Positions 35,430 to 47,805 of a stretch of 64,000 bases of DNA are shown in pieces. The position numbers were made by a program, and so were the translations under genes. How positions within the stretch are numbered: position 1 is the stretch's first letter; each line of letters opens with the position of its first letter. Source of the stretch: Rhabdophis nuchalis (Eukaryota; Chordata; Lepidosauria; Squamata; Natricidae); contig CM077645.1 of assembly GCA_039707465.1 (NCBI GenBank), positions 141,131,503 through 141,195,502 of the forward strand, given 5' to 3'. The notes under the pieces are model-generated. The model was given only the letters and a program-made list of their open reading frames with translations. It was not told the origin of the DNA and made no database searches.

Positions 35430-37540
35430 TATTAGCATTGTACTGAAACTTTTCTAATTTATAACCATTTCTTCCATTTGACAGAAAGCAAATAGCTTGA
35501 TATTTTTTTCAAAGAAATGATATGGGTGAAATGTTCTTACAGTAAATTTACCCTTGTCATTAATAAAAGAGTGATGCTAATGTCTAGCCACAGTATGTAC
35601 CACTGATTATATGATTTCAGTTTAAGTGGCTGAAAATGCGTGTGACTGTGCTATCTATCAATGTATAAAAAGAATCATCATTAGTCTTCAGTCATTTTCC
35701 TTCACACAGTTCAATTATATACTGGAGAAGATGTCAGGAGGTAACTTATTTTCTTTTATTTTCCTTTTTCAGATCTAGAAGCCTAGACGGTATGATGGAA
35801 AGATATATAATTATATGAGACAATCATATAATACTCTGTGCCTTCTTATGTAATAAGATAAGAATAAAAACATCACCTACAGAAGTTCAAGTCTTCAATT
35901 CCTCTGATAAACACGAAACTTCTCTAATAGGGCGAAAACAACTTTCAGAAATATTGGAGAAGAGATTTAAATATAGCACGTGTGTGAATGGCACTTTGTC
36001 TAAGCAACAAATTCTTATTATTCCCATTGTCATTCTAGATTGATCTGGTTTTACATTTTTAAATTATTGAATTGTTTGAATATGTCCACAGTAGGCTGCA
36101 TTATTTTTAATAGTAACATTTCCATCCTAACCGACTATTCAAGTTTGGATTGCTTTTTCATATCACTAATTAACTATCAAAAGAACTGTCAAAGACACTC
36201 AAGAGATCTTGTAACTTGCTCAGAATGATAGAAAGCATTCCATTATTGTTATTCAAATCAGTTCCGTGCTAGCTTCCAAGACTTAAATGACATGTGCATG
36301 AACTTCCATTCAATCCAAAAGAAAATTTTCATTGTTTAAATGTGTTTTAATTTTCAATGGATGTGGTTTCATTGTCACCGAAAATAAGATAATTTTCATA
36401 AGATAATTTTATTTTCTCATGAAATGAGATGGCGACTAGCATTTAGGCAAGCCCGATTCATTTGAAGAAACTTCAAGTACCAGATTTTTCATTCTTTTCT
36501 ACTTTGCTTTGCCAACTTTAACCTTTCTTCTCTTGTGACATTTAGTAAAGTTGATTTGCATCTATTAAATTTTCCTAGCAGTATAACAAGGCATATTAAA
36601 TGATTCCTGGAACTCATACAAAAAGATTCAAATAACTGTCTAGAAAGGCAAATCATGCTGTAACCTGAAATGTCACTGCCATTTTGTACCCCCTTTTAAA
36701 GATGCTTGAATAAATTCTATTTTATCAGATCAAGTAACATTTAATATTGCCTGCCAAAATAATTTTCAACTAAAAAAATCATAATAAGTCTTGAACTAAC
36801 AGATGATGTTGGAGGTGTGATGCCTTTAGGCCTTTAAGGAATATAATACTCACAGAAAAGGATATTTTTTTATTTGCTGCCTATGAGGGTTTTCTTTCTG
36901 CCATGAATGCTTTGTAAATTGTTCTATTAATCTTACTTTAGTATACAATTCCTAAAACTATACCTGCTTCGGAACAGTTATTGGTTTTTATCCTAGTTAC
37001 TCAAAAATCCAGCCAATTTTTAAATGTTCAAATACAATTAATTACAACAGTCTAAATCAAAACTCTTGCTTTTCAAAGTATATTGTCCCACACTGCGATT
37101 TTCATTTTTCTTCTCTTTCAAAATCTAGATGACATGTTGCAGTCAATAAACATATGGTTTTCATTGAGTTGTTGGACAAGGTCCATCTCTTAAATGATGG
37201 TTATGGATATGGATGTAGATAGTGCAAATGTGGTGCAGTAGTTAAGAAGCTGTTCTATAGAGTAGAGATCCAAGTCTTGTTTTACTTACATCCTGCAATC
37301 ATACCTTTAATACTATTAAACATTGGGAAGGGGTCATTAGGTAGACAAAAATGCCAAATCCAGTATAGGATATGAGTAATTGTGCAACCAACCATAATAA
37401 GTTAAAGTTGTATATCATCCAACTTATTTTTATTTAATGAGATATTTTACGAGGAAAGAAGGGTAGTAAGTAAAATTATGGGTTCCAATCTACCCTCAAT
37501 CATAGATATTCACTAGGCAACTTTGATTCTATCCTTCTGA
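35430..37540. other. Long AT-rich stretch, nothing recognised
   Basis: About 2.1 kb without recognised repeats. 'GTGGTGCAGTAGTTAAGAAG' at about 37231 looks like a SINE A box but lacks a B box. Confidence 0.55.
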
Positions 37541-37542
37541 CA

Positions 37543-37935
37543 GTCTCTCTCTCTCTTTCTGTCTCTCTCTGTCTCTCTGTCTCTCTCTGGCTGTGTGTGT
37601 GTGTGTTAAAGCAAAACTCTGGAATGCCTCAAGCAATTTCAACCAAACTTGGTACACATATGACTTACTCTCTGGAAACAAATACTGTGGCAGGTAAGAC
37701 ACCCCTAACACCCCTTGGAGTGAGTGTTCTGTTACAATACAGCCTGTTGTGCCTTAAAATGGCTTCTACTGTACAGGACAGTGGAGTTGCCATGGTAACG
37801 GCTTCACAGTACTCCACAAGGGGGCTCTCTCTGGTAAGGGGAAAAATCCAACATTACAAATTACGTTTGGTTCGGACATTTGCCCAGGTATTTATTTATT
37901 GAATAAATACCTGGGCAACACTGGTTATCAGCCAG
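37543..37935 (+). mobile_element. Helitron-like element (second family)
   Basis: The right end 'CCTGGGCAACACTGGTTATC' plus 'AGCCAG' before T resembles Helitron ends of the GGGCAAC...CTAG type, with CTAG mutated to CCAG. The interior has 'AACCAAACTTGGTACACATA', common in such elements. The left end lies in a (TC)n run and is uncertain. A 17-bp perfect inverted repeat (37880-37896 with 37902-37918) sits before the terminus. Confidence 0.5.
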
Positions 37936-37936
37936 T

Positions 37937-38547
37937 AAGTAATAAACTTATACTAGGTTTAATACAAGTTTATTATTGTTTGGAAGAATGGAAGAGATTA
38001 TTCTTCATTCACTGCCTTAAACACCTACAGGAAAAGAAATGCAAACCTGAGGCAAAAAGTCAATTTCTCTTTGCCTTTTTAAAAAAAAAAAAGGATTAAT
38101 TTGTTCCAATGCCGTTTTCCTTTGAAAACCCCCAAACTCTAGGGTTTTGTGTATGTTGGAAAGCTTTAACATATGCTGGCCATTAACTATTATGCACCGC
38201 ATAAAGTTTGCTGTCTAAGTAACAAAGCAAACATCAAGTCGAATCAAGTAATGGAATATTGTTATTGAATTTTGTTATAAAATCACACAGATGTAGAAGG
38301 ACCTGATGTTGATGGGAAATGAGAATTCCCACACTACAAATACCATCTGACATGAAGAAATAAAACCGCCTGTTTCATTGTGAAAAAATAATATTTAGTC
38401 ATCTTAAGTCAAATGAAGCTGGGTCTCTCTTGATTTTTTAAGTCTGTGTGGGCTTCTTATTCCATCCTTTTATTTTATTAGGGGAATTCACTGGTTCCCA
38501 AAATGTACAATTTAAATAACACAGAATGTTTCCTTTTTTGTCAGAAG
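37937..38547. other. Unrecognised AT-rich sequence
   Basis: No repeat or gene recognised. Confidence 0.5.
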
Positions 38548-38555
38548 GATTAAGT

Positions 38556-38691
38556 CAGGGATGTCCAAACTTGGGAACTTTAAGACTTGTGGACTTCAAC
38601 TCCCAGAATTCCCCAGCCAGCATAGCTGGCTGGGGAATTCTGGGAGTTGAAGTCCACAAGTCTTAAAGTTCCCAAGTTTTGGACATCCCTG
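38556..38691. mobile_element. 136-bp foldback hAT MITE
   Basis: Ends CAGGGATGTCC and GGACATCCCTG. Arms are almost perfect over the whole element. Perfect TSD GATTAAGT at 38548-38555 and 38692-38699. The low arm divergence suggests a recent insertion. Confidence 0.95.
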
Positions 38692-39104
38692 GATTAAGTA
38701 CTATGTTTGTTTCTTCAAAGTCACTCTTTTGTTTCTACATTTTTAAAATCATAGTCTGTCATTTGAGAAACTTTTGACTTCTTTTTTTTTTAAAAAAATG
38801 CACGCAGGAGAATCCTTTGTAACATTAACAATTGCATGGGAATTATTAATAGCTCTCCTGAGAGCACTTGTCTTATTATTACATATCCCCACCTTATCAA
38901 AAGGTCATATTAATTATAGGACCCTTGCTGAGAATAAATCAAAGTGTCATTCAGGAAGGACCCTCAGTGATGCTTTCAATTGGGAGATATATGTAGGCAG
39001 GCTTACATTCTTACATTCACATATATGTACGCATATACAGAGTATAGAAAGAAAAACTGGCATGCAAGACAAACATAATGAACCAATAGGCACAATGTAT
39101 TCAT

Positions 39105-39960
39105 AAAATCATAAGGTAGGAAGTGACCTTGGAGGTTTACTAATCCAACACTCATCCAGAAGAGGAATTTTCAAATCGTCTGAAATATTTTTAACATATG
39201 TTTCAAAGTCTCCTGCAATGGAGTGCCCATGATTCCAGCAAACAAGCTGTTCAACTATTTTAATAGCTTTTGTGTTTAGGCAATTCCTCCTAATTCTGAG
39301 TTTAGAGGGTCTTCTGTTAAATTTCCACTTGTTGGTTCCCTCAGAGGCAGTGGAGAGTTAATCCATATTCCCAAATGTTTTATCATATTTCCCTTAAAGG
39401 CAAAGGTAAAGGTTTCTCTTGCACATATGTGCTAATCGTTCCCGATTCTAGTTTCAAAGCCGAAGAGTCAGCGCTGTCTGAAGATGTCTCTGTGTCATGT
39501 GGCTGGCATGATTAAAGGCCAAAGGCACACAGAATGCTGTTACCTTCCCACCAAAGGTAATTCCTATTTTTTTCTACTTGCATTTTTACATGCTTTCGAA
39601 CTGCTAGGTTGGCAGAAGCTGGGAAAAATAACAGGAGCTCACTCCATTATGCGGTGACAGGGATTCAAACTGCTGAATCGCCGACCTTTCTGATCGTCAA
39701 GCTCAGCATCTTAGCCACTGAGTCACCTTGTCCCTTACTTAAGTTTCTGTAAATTTAGACTAAACAAACCAAGTCCACTTAACTATTACCAGAATTATTT
39801 TCAAGACTCGCATCATCTCTGCTGCTCTTGTTTGCATCCTTTTACTTCATCATCAGTCTTTTTGTATCATGCTCACCAGAACTAAACTCAGTATTCCAGG
39901 TTTAATCTGACTAGTGTAGCATATAGCAGAACTATCACTTCTTGTGATGTTGATGTTATA
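39105..39960 (-). pseudogene. Old CR1 fragment split by a Sauria SINE
   Basis: CR1 3' half on the minus strand: 'AGTGACCTTGGAGG' at the left, 'CAGTATTCCAGGTTTAATC' at the right. It is interrupted at 39397-39730. No frame survives. Confidence 0.75.
39397..39730 (-). mobile_element. Sauria-type SINE
   Basis: On the minus strand it opens with the tRNA-like head 'GTGACTCAGTGGCTAAGATG', has 'AGCTTCTGCCAACCTAGCAG' in the body, and ends with 'CACATATGTGCAAG' and an AAGG/TTTACC-type tail. TSD TCCCTTA at 39390-39396 and 39731-39737. Known in squamates; the tail is shared with BovB-type LINEs. Confidence 0.9.
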
Positions 39961-40199
39961 GTTTTATTGATTGAATACTTTATTTGGCCAAGTTTGATCA
40001 GACACACAATGGATTTTTTTCTAGTGCTGAAGCTTTCATCCAAACTCAGACTAATGATGATCATCATCCTAATAATATTAATAAGAGTGTGGAGTAAGAA
40101 AAACAATAAGGGTAAATAATAATGCTACACCCACTATGGAAAAATACACATAGATATTAGAAAGTGCTGAGAGAATTATGTGTATAGCAGAGTGATGGA

Positions 40200-42458
40200 A
40201 TGAGGGGGGGAAAACTGTATCTGTGTCTAGTTGTTTTGGCCTGCAAGTGCCATATAGGAGGTGAAAGAGTTTATATCCAGAATTTGAGGGGTCTGCAGAT
40301 ATCTTCTCAGCACCAATTTTCATTATGGTTCCGCCCCAAGCTCCTGATGGACCCGATAAGGTTCCAAAGGGAGCTTGGGCCAATTCCTGTGGACTTGCCC
40401 CGCGACTCGACTGAGGACCTAGTGGCCGCATGTTTAAGTGCGGCCACGGGGGCCTTGGACCGAGTCGCGCCCTTGCGGCCTCTCTTGCGGCGACGAACCA
40501 CCTGGGCGCCTTGGTTCACCGAGGGGCTTAGGGAGATGAAGCGCCACAAGAGACGCCTAGAGAGCAGATGGAGATCTTCTCGCTCCGAAGCCGACCGAAC
40601 ACTAGTGAGAGACCATATTAGGACTTACTTAGTGGCGTTAAGAGTGGCCAAACGTGAGTATTGTGCCACTCTTATTGCATCCGCAGATAACCGCCCTGCC
40701 GCCCTGTTTGGGGTGACCCGCTCCCTCCTTCAACAGAGGCCACGGGAAGCCCCTTTACAGGGTCGAGCAGAGGAATTTGGGATTTATCTGCAGGAGAAAA
40801 TCACTCGGATTCGGAACGAGTTACCCTCCATCGACAGTGGTCCAGTCGAGCGGGCCGAGGCTGATCTTGTGATACCATCTTGGGAGGAGTTTGATTTTGT
40901 TACCACCGAGGATATGGACAAGTTGTCAAAGAGGCTTAGGGCTACCACATGTTTATTGGACCCGTGTCCCTCCTGGCTTATACTGGCATCCTGGGAGACG
41001 ACACGAGGCTGGCTCCAGGGCATTGTCAATGCATCTTTGAGTGAGGGGTCCTTGCCTGCCGTCTTGAAAGAGGCGGTAGTGAGGCCCCTCCTCAAGAAGC
41101 CGTCCCTGGATCCAGCATTATTAGAGAACTATCGTCCTGTCTCCAACCTCCACTTTCTAGTGAAGGTTGTTGAGAGTGTGGTGGCCCAACAGTTTCCGCG
41201 ACACTTGGAGGAAGTTGATTATCTAGACCCGCGCCAGTCCGGCTTCCGACCCGGGCACAGCACCGAGACGGCATTGGTCGCGTTGGTTGATGATCTCTGG
41301 AGGGCGCGGGATAGAGGACATTCCTCTATCCTAGTCCTATTAGACCTCTCAGCGGCTTTTGATACCATCGACCATGGTATCCTATTGCGCCGACTGGGGG
41401 GGTTGGGGTTGGGAGGCACCGTTTTGCGGTGGTTCTCATCCTACCTCTCTGGTCGGTCGCAATATGTGTTGACAGGGGGGCAGAGGTCGGCCTCGAGGCC
41501 CCTCATATGTGGGGTTCCTCAGGGGTCGGTCCTCTCGCCCCTACTATTCAACACATATATGAAGCCGCTGGGTGAGATCATCCGTGGTTTTGGGGTGGGA
41601 TATCATCTGTACGCTGATGATACTCAGTTGTACATATCCACCCCAGACCACCCCAACGATGCCGTCGAGGTTATGTCCCGGTGTTTGGAGGCCGTACGGA
41701 TCTGGATGGGTGGTAACAAACTCAAGCTCAACCCGTCCAAGACTGAGTGGCTGTGGCTTCCGGCGCCCCGGTTCAGCCAGATTATTCCAACACTGGCCAT
41801 TGGGGGCGAAACACCGGCCCCCGTGGAGAGGGCGCGCAATTTGGGTGTCCTCCTGGATTCCCGGCTGTCTATGGAAGATCACGTGGCAGCCGTGGCCAGG
41901 GGGGCGTTCCATCAGGTACGCTTGATGCGCCAATTGCGCCCCTTACTGGATCGGGGTGCCCTACGCACAGTCACTCAAGCACTCGTCACCTCTCGACTCG
42001 ACTACTGTAATGCTCTCTACATGGGGCTTCCCTTGAGGTGCACCCGAAAGCTGCAGCTAGTCCAGAACGCAGCCGCGCGGGTGATTATGGGAGCGCCTAG
42101 ACACTCCCACATAACACCTATCCTGCGCGAGCTGCACTGGCTCCCTGTGGTCTTTCGGGTGCGCTTCAAGGTCTTGACGACCATCTTTAAAGCGCTCCAT
42201 GGCTCGGGGCCTAGTTATATGCGAGACCGCCTCCTGCCCCATACATCCTTCAGACCGATACGCTCCCACAGAGAGGGCCTCCTCAGGGTGCCGTCGGCTG
42301 GACAATGCCGACTGGCGACACCCAGGGGAAGAGCCTTCTCTGTGGCTGGGCCAGCCCTCTGGAACGAGCTACCCCCTGAACTCCGCACCATCTCTGACCT
42401 CCGCCTCTTCCGCAAGTGTCTGAAGACACATTTATTCCATCTAGCCGGCCTAGCGTAA
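40200..42458 (+). CDS. L2-group LINE reverse transcriptase (ORF2, N-terminus missing)
   Basis: This 752-codon open frame without a stop would encode the reverse transcriptase that copies the element's own RNA into the genome (target-primed reverse transcription, nucleus). The first 40-50 residues come from flanking DNA, so the start is not native. Then follow a basic linker (about 90-160), 'LLKKPSLDP..ENYRPVSNL' (about 298-320), the aspartate motif 'LLDLSAAFDTIDH' (about 379-391), 'GVPQGSVLSPLLFN' (about 436-449), the catalytic 'YADD' (471-474), 'SKTEWLWLPAP' (about 514-524), 'NLGVLLD' (about 547) and the C-terminal 'WNELPPEL'. The upstream endonuclease domain is absent, so the copy is 5' truncated and dead in cis, but its frame is intact. 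This implies a young insertion. Likely transcriptionally silent. Confidence 0.85.
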   Translation: MRGGKLYLCLVVLACKCHIGGERVYIQNLRGLQISSQHQFSLWFRPKLLMDPIRFQRELGPIPVDLPRDSTEDLVAACLSAATGALDRVAPLRPLLRRRTTWAPWFTEGLREMKRHKRRLESRWRSSRSEADRTLVRDHIRTYLVALRVAKREYCATLIASADNRPAALFGVTRSLLQQRPREAPLQGRAEEFGIYLQEKITRIRNELPSIDSGPVERAEADLVIPSWEEFDFVTTEDMDKLSKRLRATTCLLDPCPSWLILASWETTRGWLQGIVNASLSEGSLPAVLKEAVVRPLLKKPSLDPALLENYRPVSNLHFLVKVVESVVAQQFPRHLEEVDYLDPRQSGFRPGHSTETALVALVDDLWRARDRGHSSILVLLDLSAAFDTIDHGILLRRLGGLGLGGTVLRWFSSYLSGRSQYVLTGGQRSASRPLICGVPQGSVLSPLLFNTYMKPLGEIIRGFGVGYHLYADDTQLYISTPDHPNDAVEVMSRCLEAVRIWMGGNKLKLNPSKTEWLWLPAPRFSQIIPTLAIGGETPAPVERARNLGVLLDSRLSMEDHVAAVARGAFHQVRLMRQLRPLLDRGALRTVTQALVTSRLDYCNALYMGLPLRCTRKLQLVQNAAARVIMGAPRHSHITPILRELHWLPVVFRVRFKVLTTIFKALHGSGPSYMRDRLLPHTSFRPIRSHREGLLRVPSAGQCRLATPRGRAFSVAGPALWNELPPELRTISDLRLFRKCLKTHLFHLAGLA

Positions 42459-42645
42459 CCCCCTGTATTGACCATTAGACAGTTTTAAATTTGGGATTTT
42501 AATTCGGTTTTTAGCACAGGTTTTACTAGAATAAGTTTTTTAAATTTTATATGTTTTGTATGTATTTTAACATTCCTGTGCGCCGCCCTGGGTCCGTTTG
42601 GAGAAGGGCGGGATATAAATTTAATAAAATAAATAAATAAATAAA
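40310..42645 (+). mobile_element. L2-group LINE, 5'-truncated copy
   Basis: Body of the element holding the frame above, the 3' UTR with 'GCGCCGCCCTGGGTCCG' (about 42580) and a (TAAA)n tail at 42628-42645. It is the longest L2 copy in the window. The 5' boundary is approximate and no TSD was found. Confidence 0.85.
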
Positions 42646-43090
42646 TTAGGTTTTTTTGGGGAGGTGAGACAGCTGCACATGCTGCTGGCTCATACTTAAA
42701 CTATGCTTTGCCACTCACACTCAGATATTTTCCACAAATAATACTGCTCGGCTACGTATCTGTGATTCTGTTTCTTATCCTATTACAAAATCAATAGAAT
42801 CCTAGATTTTTCACCACCATTGTTTTTTGTTTGTTTGTTTGATTAAGCCCAAGATCCTTTGCACTTTCAGCCTGAAGTATTAGCAAATCTCTGCAAATGA
42901 TATATAGGACTTCAGAAGTAGTATAAATCATGACACAGCTTTCACTACAAGGATATAGAATCTGAAAGCAACCTGAGAAGACTTTACTATAGGCTGATCC
43001 AACATCTCTTACCTTTTACTCTTTAAAAAAATCTCCAGTCCCACTTTTCAATTGGTACTAGAAACTTCCAACATAAATGTTGTGAAACTC
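42646..43090. other. Unrecognised sequence
   Basis: A (GTTT)n run lies near 42830; otherwise nothing recognised. Confidence 0.5.
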
Positions 43091-43133
43091 ACTTAAAAAT
43101 GCTCTTGCTTAGCTGAATTGTGGTCATAAGTTT

Positions 43134-43195
<62 letters not shown>

Positions 43196-43305
43196 TTCCT
43201 TCCTTCCTTCCTTTCTCTTTCTCTTTCTGTCTCTCTCTCTCTTTTTATCTTTGCCTCTCTTTTCCTTCCTTCCTTCGTTCCTTCCTTCCTTCCTTCCTCT
43301 TTCGT
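43134..43305. repeat. (TTTC)n / (TTCC)n pyrimidine array
   Basis: Starts after 'GTGGTCATAAGTT', as does the array at 30288, and passes through (TTTC)n to (TTCC)n and (TC)n. A short (CA)n lies at about 43314-43332. Confidence 0.95.
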
Positions 43306-43344
43306 TCTAATTCATACACACACACACACACATGTATATACACA

Positions 43345-44496
43345 TAAACACAATAAATAAATAAATAAATAAAACACAGAATAAATAAATTCTCCAAATC
43401 AGTAGTTCTGAAATGAAACCCTCCAATTCCTTTAAAACATCGGGATATAATTCATCTGGTCTGACTTGCTTTCATTCAAGGTTTCAAAAGATCATTAGAG
43501 TGCACCTAATGGATTGTCATTTGATTGGTTTAAAAACCAACTGCACTGCTTACTATACTGTTTAGAAGCATGCAAGTGGATGCCAATTCACTACTACAGA
43601 GTTCAGTTCACACTAACAATTTGCCATGACATCAAGGTTCAGCCCCTATTGTTTTAAATTGATCATTATAGCTAGGCTTCTGTTAATTGAGGAGAAATAA
43701 TTAAGCCTTATTGAGTTAAATGGATAATTATGATGGGTGCTCTAACTGAAAAGGAACAATTTAGCCTATATCAAATAGAGCTGGCATATGCTTACAAGAG
43801 TCCCAAATAGTTATAATGAAAACATTGATTGGATTCAGTATTTCCAGTGAAATCACTGGGAGATAACATTCATGATAAATTGATTACAGTTATTTTATTT
43901 CAAGCATCACTAGGATGGATCAAAATGATTTCATTTAGAGTGTTTACACTGCCATTATTCCTTAGTTAGGATTTAGTTAGGGTTTCTCATTATCTCACTC
44001 TAGTAACCCAAACATAATATAATTAAGGTGAAGTTACAACTTTATAAAGTCAGGTATATTAACTTTATAAAGATTTCTTAAACATTATTTTTTTAGACTC
44101 ATGAGGAAGCCTGAAGAAAGAAATGACTGCTTTAAAAGGACTCTGCAATTTCATTATGGAATCTTTTTCTGAATCATTTTTGACACAAGCACAGACTTAG
44201 TATATAATTATAAAAAGGCACTTCAAGTAGAGCTCTATTCCTAGAAAGTGTAACTTGCTTGGCAATGTATGGAAGTGACAAGGCATTGATTTGGGATAGG
44301 CTGTTGTGAATTTGGATGTTGTGGCAATAACTGGGAAATGTTTGCATTTAATGAATGCACACTTCCTTAAACCATATGGCAATGTTCTATGAATGCTGTG
44401 CTGCATCCCAAAAAGATTTATTGAAAATGGCATGTGTTAGGAGAGAGTATATACACTTTGAGGGGAAAAAACATTTTGCAAAAATGGGTTACATCA
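43345..44496. other. AT-rich sequence, TAATTA-rich
   Basis: No repeat recognised. Several TAATTG/AATTAA-type homeodomain-like matches occur near 43680-43760. No coding frame of note. Confidence 0.45.
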
Positions 44497-44504
44497 AGTA
44501 AACT

Positions 44505-45408
44505 TAAGGTGACCAGATTTTAAGTTTACTAAAATGGGACACCATCGACGGGGGGGGGGGGGGGGCAGCGGCCTTTCCTGGTTCTGCAGCCGCCGCAGAG
44601 GCCGGCTCGCCGCCTGCTGCCCTCGCTGGCTGGAGGGCGTCTGGTGGGGGGGCCTGCAGGCTGACCCCCTCTGTCCCCCCCCCCAGAGAGCAGGGCACCT
44701 GCAGGTGTAGGCATCTGGTGGGGTGGCGGAGTGGGGCTGGGCGGCCGTGGGCCCTCTGCACGCGCTCAGAGGCGTGGGGCATGGGCAGGAAGGGGCAGCT
44801 GGAGTGGGCTGGTGGGCAGGCAGAAGGGAAGGGCCGGCGAGGGAGGATCCAGGCAGGCAGCAGGTGGCAGTGGAGGAGGAGAGCTGTGCCTGGCGGGGCT
44901 GCAGCTGGAGCCCGCGCAGCCCTGAACTTTGTGCCACTGCCACTGCCGCCACCGCTATTTGCTGAGAGCGGCCGGCCGGGAGCCCCACCGCCGCTGCCTC
45001 CCCGCCTGGCTCATCCCGGGCACCCATGTCAGGTGGGCGGCGGTGGGGCTTCCGGCTGGCTGCTCTCAGCACATCACGGTGGTGGCGGCACAAAGTTCAG
45101 GGCCGCACGGTCTCCGGCTGCAGCCCCGCCAGGCACAGCTCTCCTCCTCCTCCACTGCCTGCTGCCTGTCTGGTTCCTCCCTTGCTGGCCCTCCCCTTCC
45201 GCCTGCCCATCAGCCCGCTCCAGCCGCTGCTTTGTGCTCGTGCCTCTGAGCAGGGCACCTGCAGGTGTAGGCAGAGTGCCCATCCCCCGCCCACCCCCCG
45301 CCGCTGTCCCAGGCAAAAATCTGGACATTTTTAAGAGGCCGCAGGACGTGGGATAAATTTTTGAAAAGCAGCACTGTCCCGCCACAAGCGGGATGTCTGG
45401 TCATCTTA
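44505..45408. mobile_element. hAT element, TAAGGTGACC ends, foldback interior (copy A)
   Basis: Ends TAAGGTGACCAG and CTGGTCATCTTA. Perfect 8-bp TSD AGTAAACT at 44497-44504 and 45409-45416. 904 bp. The interior is strongly GC-rich with CpGs, a G-run near 44550, and a large inverted repeat around about 45020 (for example 'GCACAAAGTTCAGGGC' with its inverse near 44925). Frames of 60-212 codons on both strands, rich in A, G, P and R, are a consequence of base composition. There is no transposase. Confidence 0.9.
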
Positions 45409-45416
45409 AGTAAACT

Positions 45417-46086
45417 TCATATGAAAACGAATATATGCTGTAGAAGGAAGAGCCTGAAACACTCAGAATTATTTTGAGGCTAAATTATACACTAATGTAA
45501 TCCTTAACCTTAAAGGGATAGAAAGATGTATTTATGTATCTATGTGTAAACCAGCTTGGAGGCAAAATAGAGCAAACTATACTTTTGGAAAAAGTAAAAT
45601 AAAAATTAAGAGATTTTAAAAAGTAATAGACAAAAGAAAACCCACTTCACTATAAATATTATCTTTACTATTCCCTCCCTTCCCATTTTAATTAACACTT
45701 TTACAACCCTTAAATTCAGGTATATTATGTTGATTCAAAGGATTCTGAGTCATGCAATACATAAACATTCTTATACGGAAAACTATTAATCACTCTATCA
45801 CAAGAAGATTTGATTGAGGTCTAATTTATGTGCTAATTTTCCCAGCAAGTTAATGCAAGGTTCAATTTTTTCTCATCAGCTGCAAGCAACAGTGTACTGT
45901 AAACATAATTTAGGCATTTTCCTTTTCAGAGTGTTTGATTGCATTGGAAAGAAAAAAGCTGGAATAGCTGGTTCTGTGCTGTAAACTGTTTAATGTATTA
46001 ATTTAGGATTCCAGGCCAGAGTGTCTGTGTGAACCTTTGGGTTTAGCATATAGGTTACAACAAGAAAAGTTAAGTGTAGTTTGCTG
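45417..46086. other. Unrecognised AT-rich sequence
   Basis: No repeat or gene recognised. Confidence 0.5.
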
Positions 46087-46262
46087 ATAGCAATAGCACT
46101 AGCACTTATATACCACTTCACAGTGCTTTTACAGCCCTCTCTAAGCAGTTTACAGAGTCAGCATATTGCCCCCAACAATCTGGGGCCTCATTTTCTCATC
46201 AGTCAGCAGAAGTAGTCTGCAGTTCTGCACTCTAACCACTATGCCCCCCCACCCCTTGGCTT
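46087..46262 (-). mobile_element. tRNA-derived squamate SINE (second copy)
   Basis: Same family as 5911-6111: the block 'GCATATTGCCCCCAACAATC' at 46160 is shared. The head has a C-run and is damaged. Confidence 0.65.
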
Positions 46263-47805
46263 TCAGATGCTTGACAACTTTCTATGTCTGCATTCTTGGG
46301 GATGTAGCAAGTAAGCAATTCTGAAAAAGTGATTGACTGCCTACATAAGTCCTTTTCATTTTCATGAGCCATTTATGGACTAGTCTTAACATTTTTTCTA
46401 CTAGGTCCAACAATAGTATCTGAGATTCAAAAATACCATAAATCTTGAGATAAGCCCTGTCAATATCTCACTCTTTGCTTCTGTTTCATTTTTTTTAATA
46501 GCATCTTTCAGTACAAGATGTTAGTACACATACAAGATTTTTAAAGAAGAGGCTAATTAACCACCAGCTGCATGAGTAGTCTTCCAAAGATCACAACAGG
46601 TAGTAGGATCTTGCTGACCTTGATTGATCTTGAAAAAAAAAGTAAATAAGATTGGCTCAGTTAGTTCTTGGCTGACAAACCACAGGAAATCTCAGGCTTT
46701 CAGCTAGGCTCGGAAATCAACATCTAATGGAAAAAGGTATTATCAAACAGCATTCAGATTATTGCCAAGAAAGCTAAATAGAGATATCTCTATTTTACTC
46801 TATTACTGAGTAATCAATTCAGGGCAATTTTTAGAGAGACATGCTTCACTGTTTCCTTGCTATTCTTCTAAAAGATATTTAGGTGGTCCCATTTGAAGAC
46901 AGATACATTAACTCTATTGCTTTGAATAGGTGTAGACAATCTTACTTTTTCCCTTTTGAAAATCCATGCCTGTTTATTTTTACCTATTCTTGAATCTCAA
47001 TTTATCTGGTGTGCAGTATGATCCATAGTGGTTCCTGTTCACTGTTCATCACATTCTTCAGCCTTTTATTTCATTACTGTTCCATTCATGTTCCATTCAC
47101 CTAACTGTTCTTTTTTTAATGCCACTTGCTTATCTTCTATTGTCCTTTCTTGAATAGGACCGATTATAGATTGTAGATTTACATATAAAATATTATTTCT
47201 GTATATTAAAGTATATTGTATTATATGCAAAATAATGACAGACATGAATTCTGAGACTATTTTTAAAAAAGATATTTTTCACACATGATTTGAAGTGTCA
47301 TTAGGATTCCTCAAAGACAATGGCAATGGGATGTGCCAACAAGTCTACTTAACCCAGAGAAACAAGTTCTGGGTAAGTTATGACTGACTGATAATATCTC
47401 TGAACAATGGAGACAGTGACCGCTGTGAGAAGCAAAGGATTGGTGAGTAGACCAGACCTTCAGAACCTTTCTGGAAAAGGGAGAGAACATGAGATTATCC
47501 ATGAGTGCTTTGAATGGCATCTTCTCATATGAGGGAACCATAAAACCGTGGTTTCCCATAGGAAGAACGAAGAGCTGAGGAAGATGACATCTTTGCTCTT
47601 GGCAATGGGAGAGCCTTTAATAAGGTCATCAAGCCAGCTAAACTCATTTTCTAATGGCATTTAGAAATGTTCAATTTAACCACCTTATGGAAATTGAAGA
47701 CCTTCAGAACAGCAAACTTAATTTGTTGTTGTTATGTGTCAGCTGAACACCATGGAGGCTGGTAAGCAGAGGCAGAATTTTTTTTTTCTTATCATTTTCT
47801 TCTCC
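46263..47805. other. Mostly unrecognised; two minus-strand frames near the right
   Basis: Frames at 47559-47311 (83 codons) and 47660-47460 (67 codons, minus strand) overlap in different phases. The plus strand also reads 'LNPEKQVLG' and 'FLEKGENMRLSMSALNGIF' with stops. I cannot assign them; a decayed retroelement is possible. Confidence 0.35.

Noticed and set aside
44494..45385. Several 60-212 codon frames in GC-rich DNA resembling a CpG-island gene
   Set aside because: They lie wholly between the ends of a foldback hAT element, occur on both strands and are dominated by A, G, P and R.
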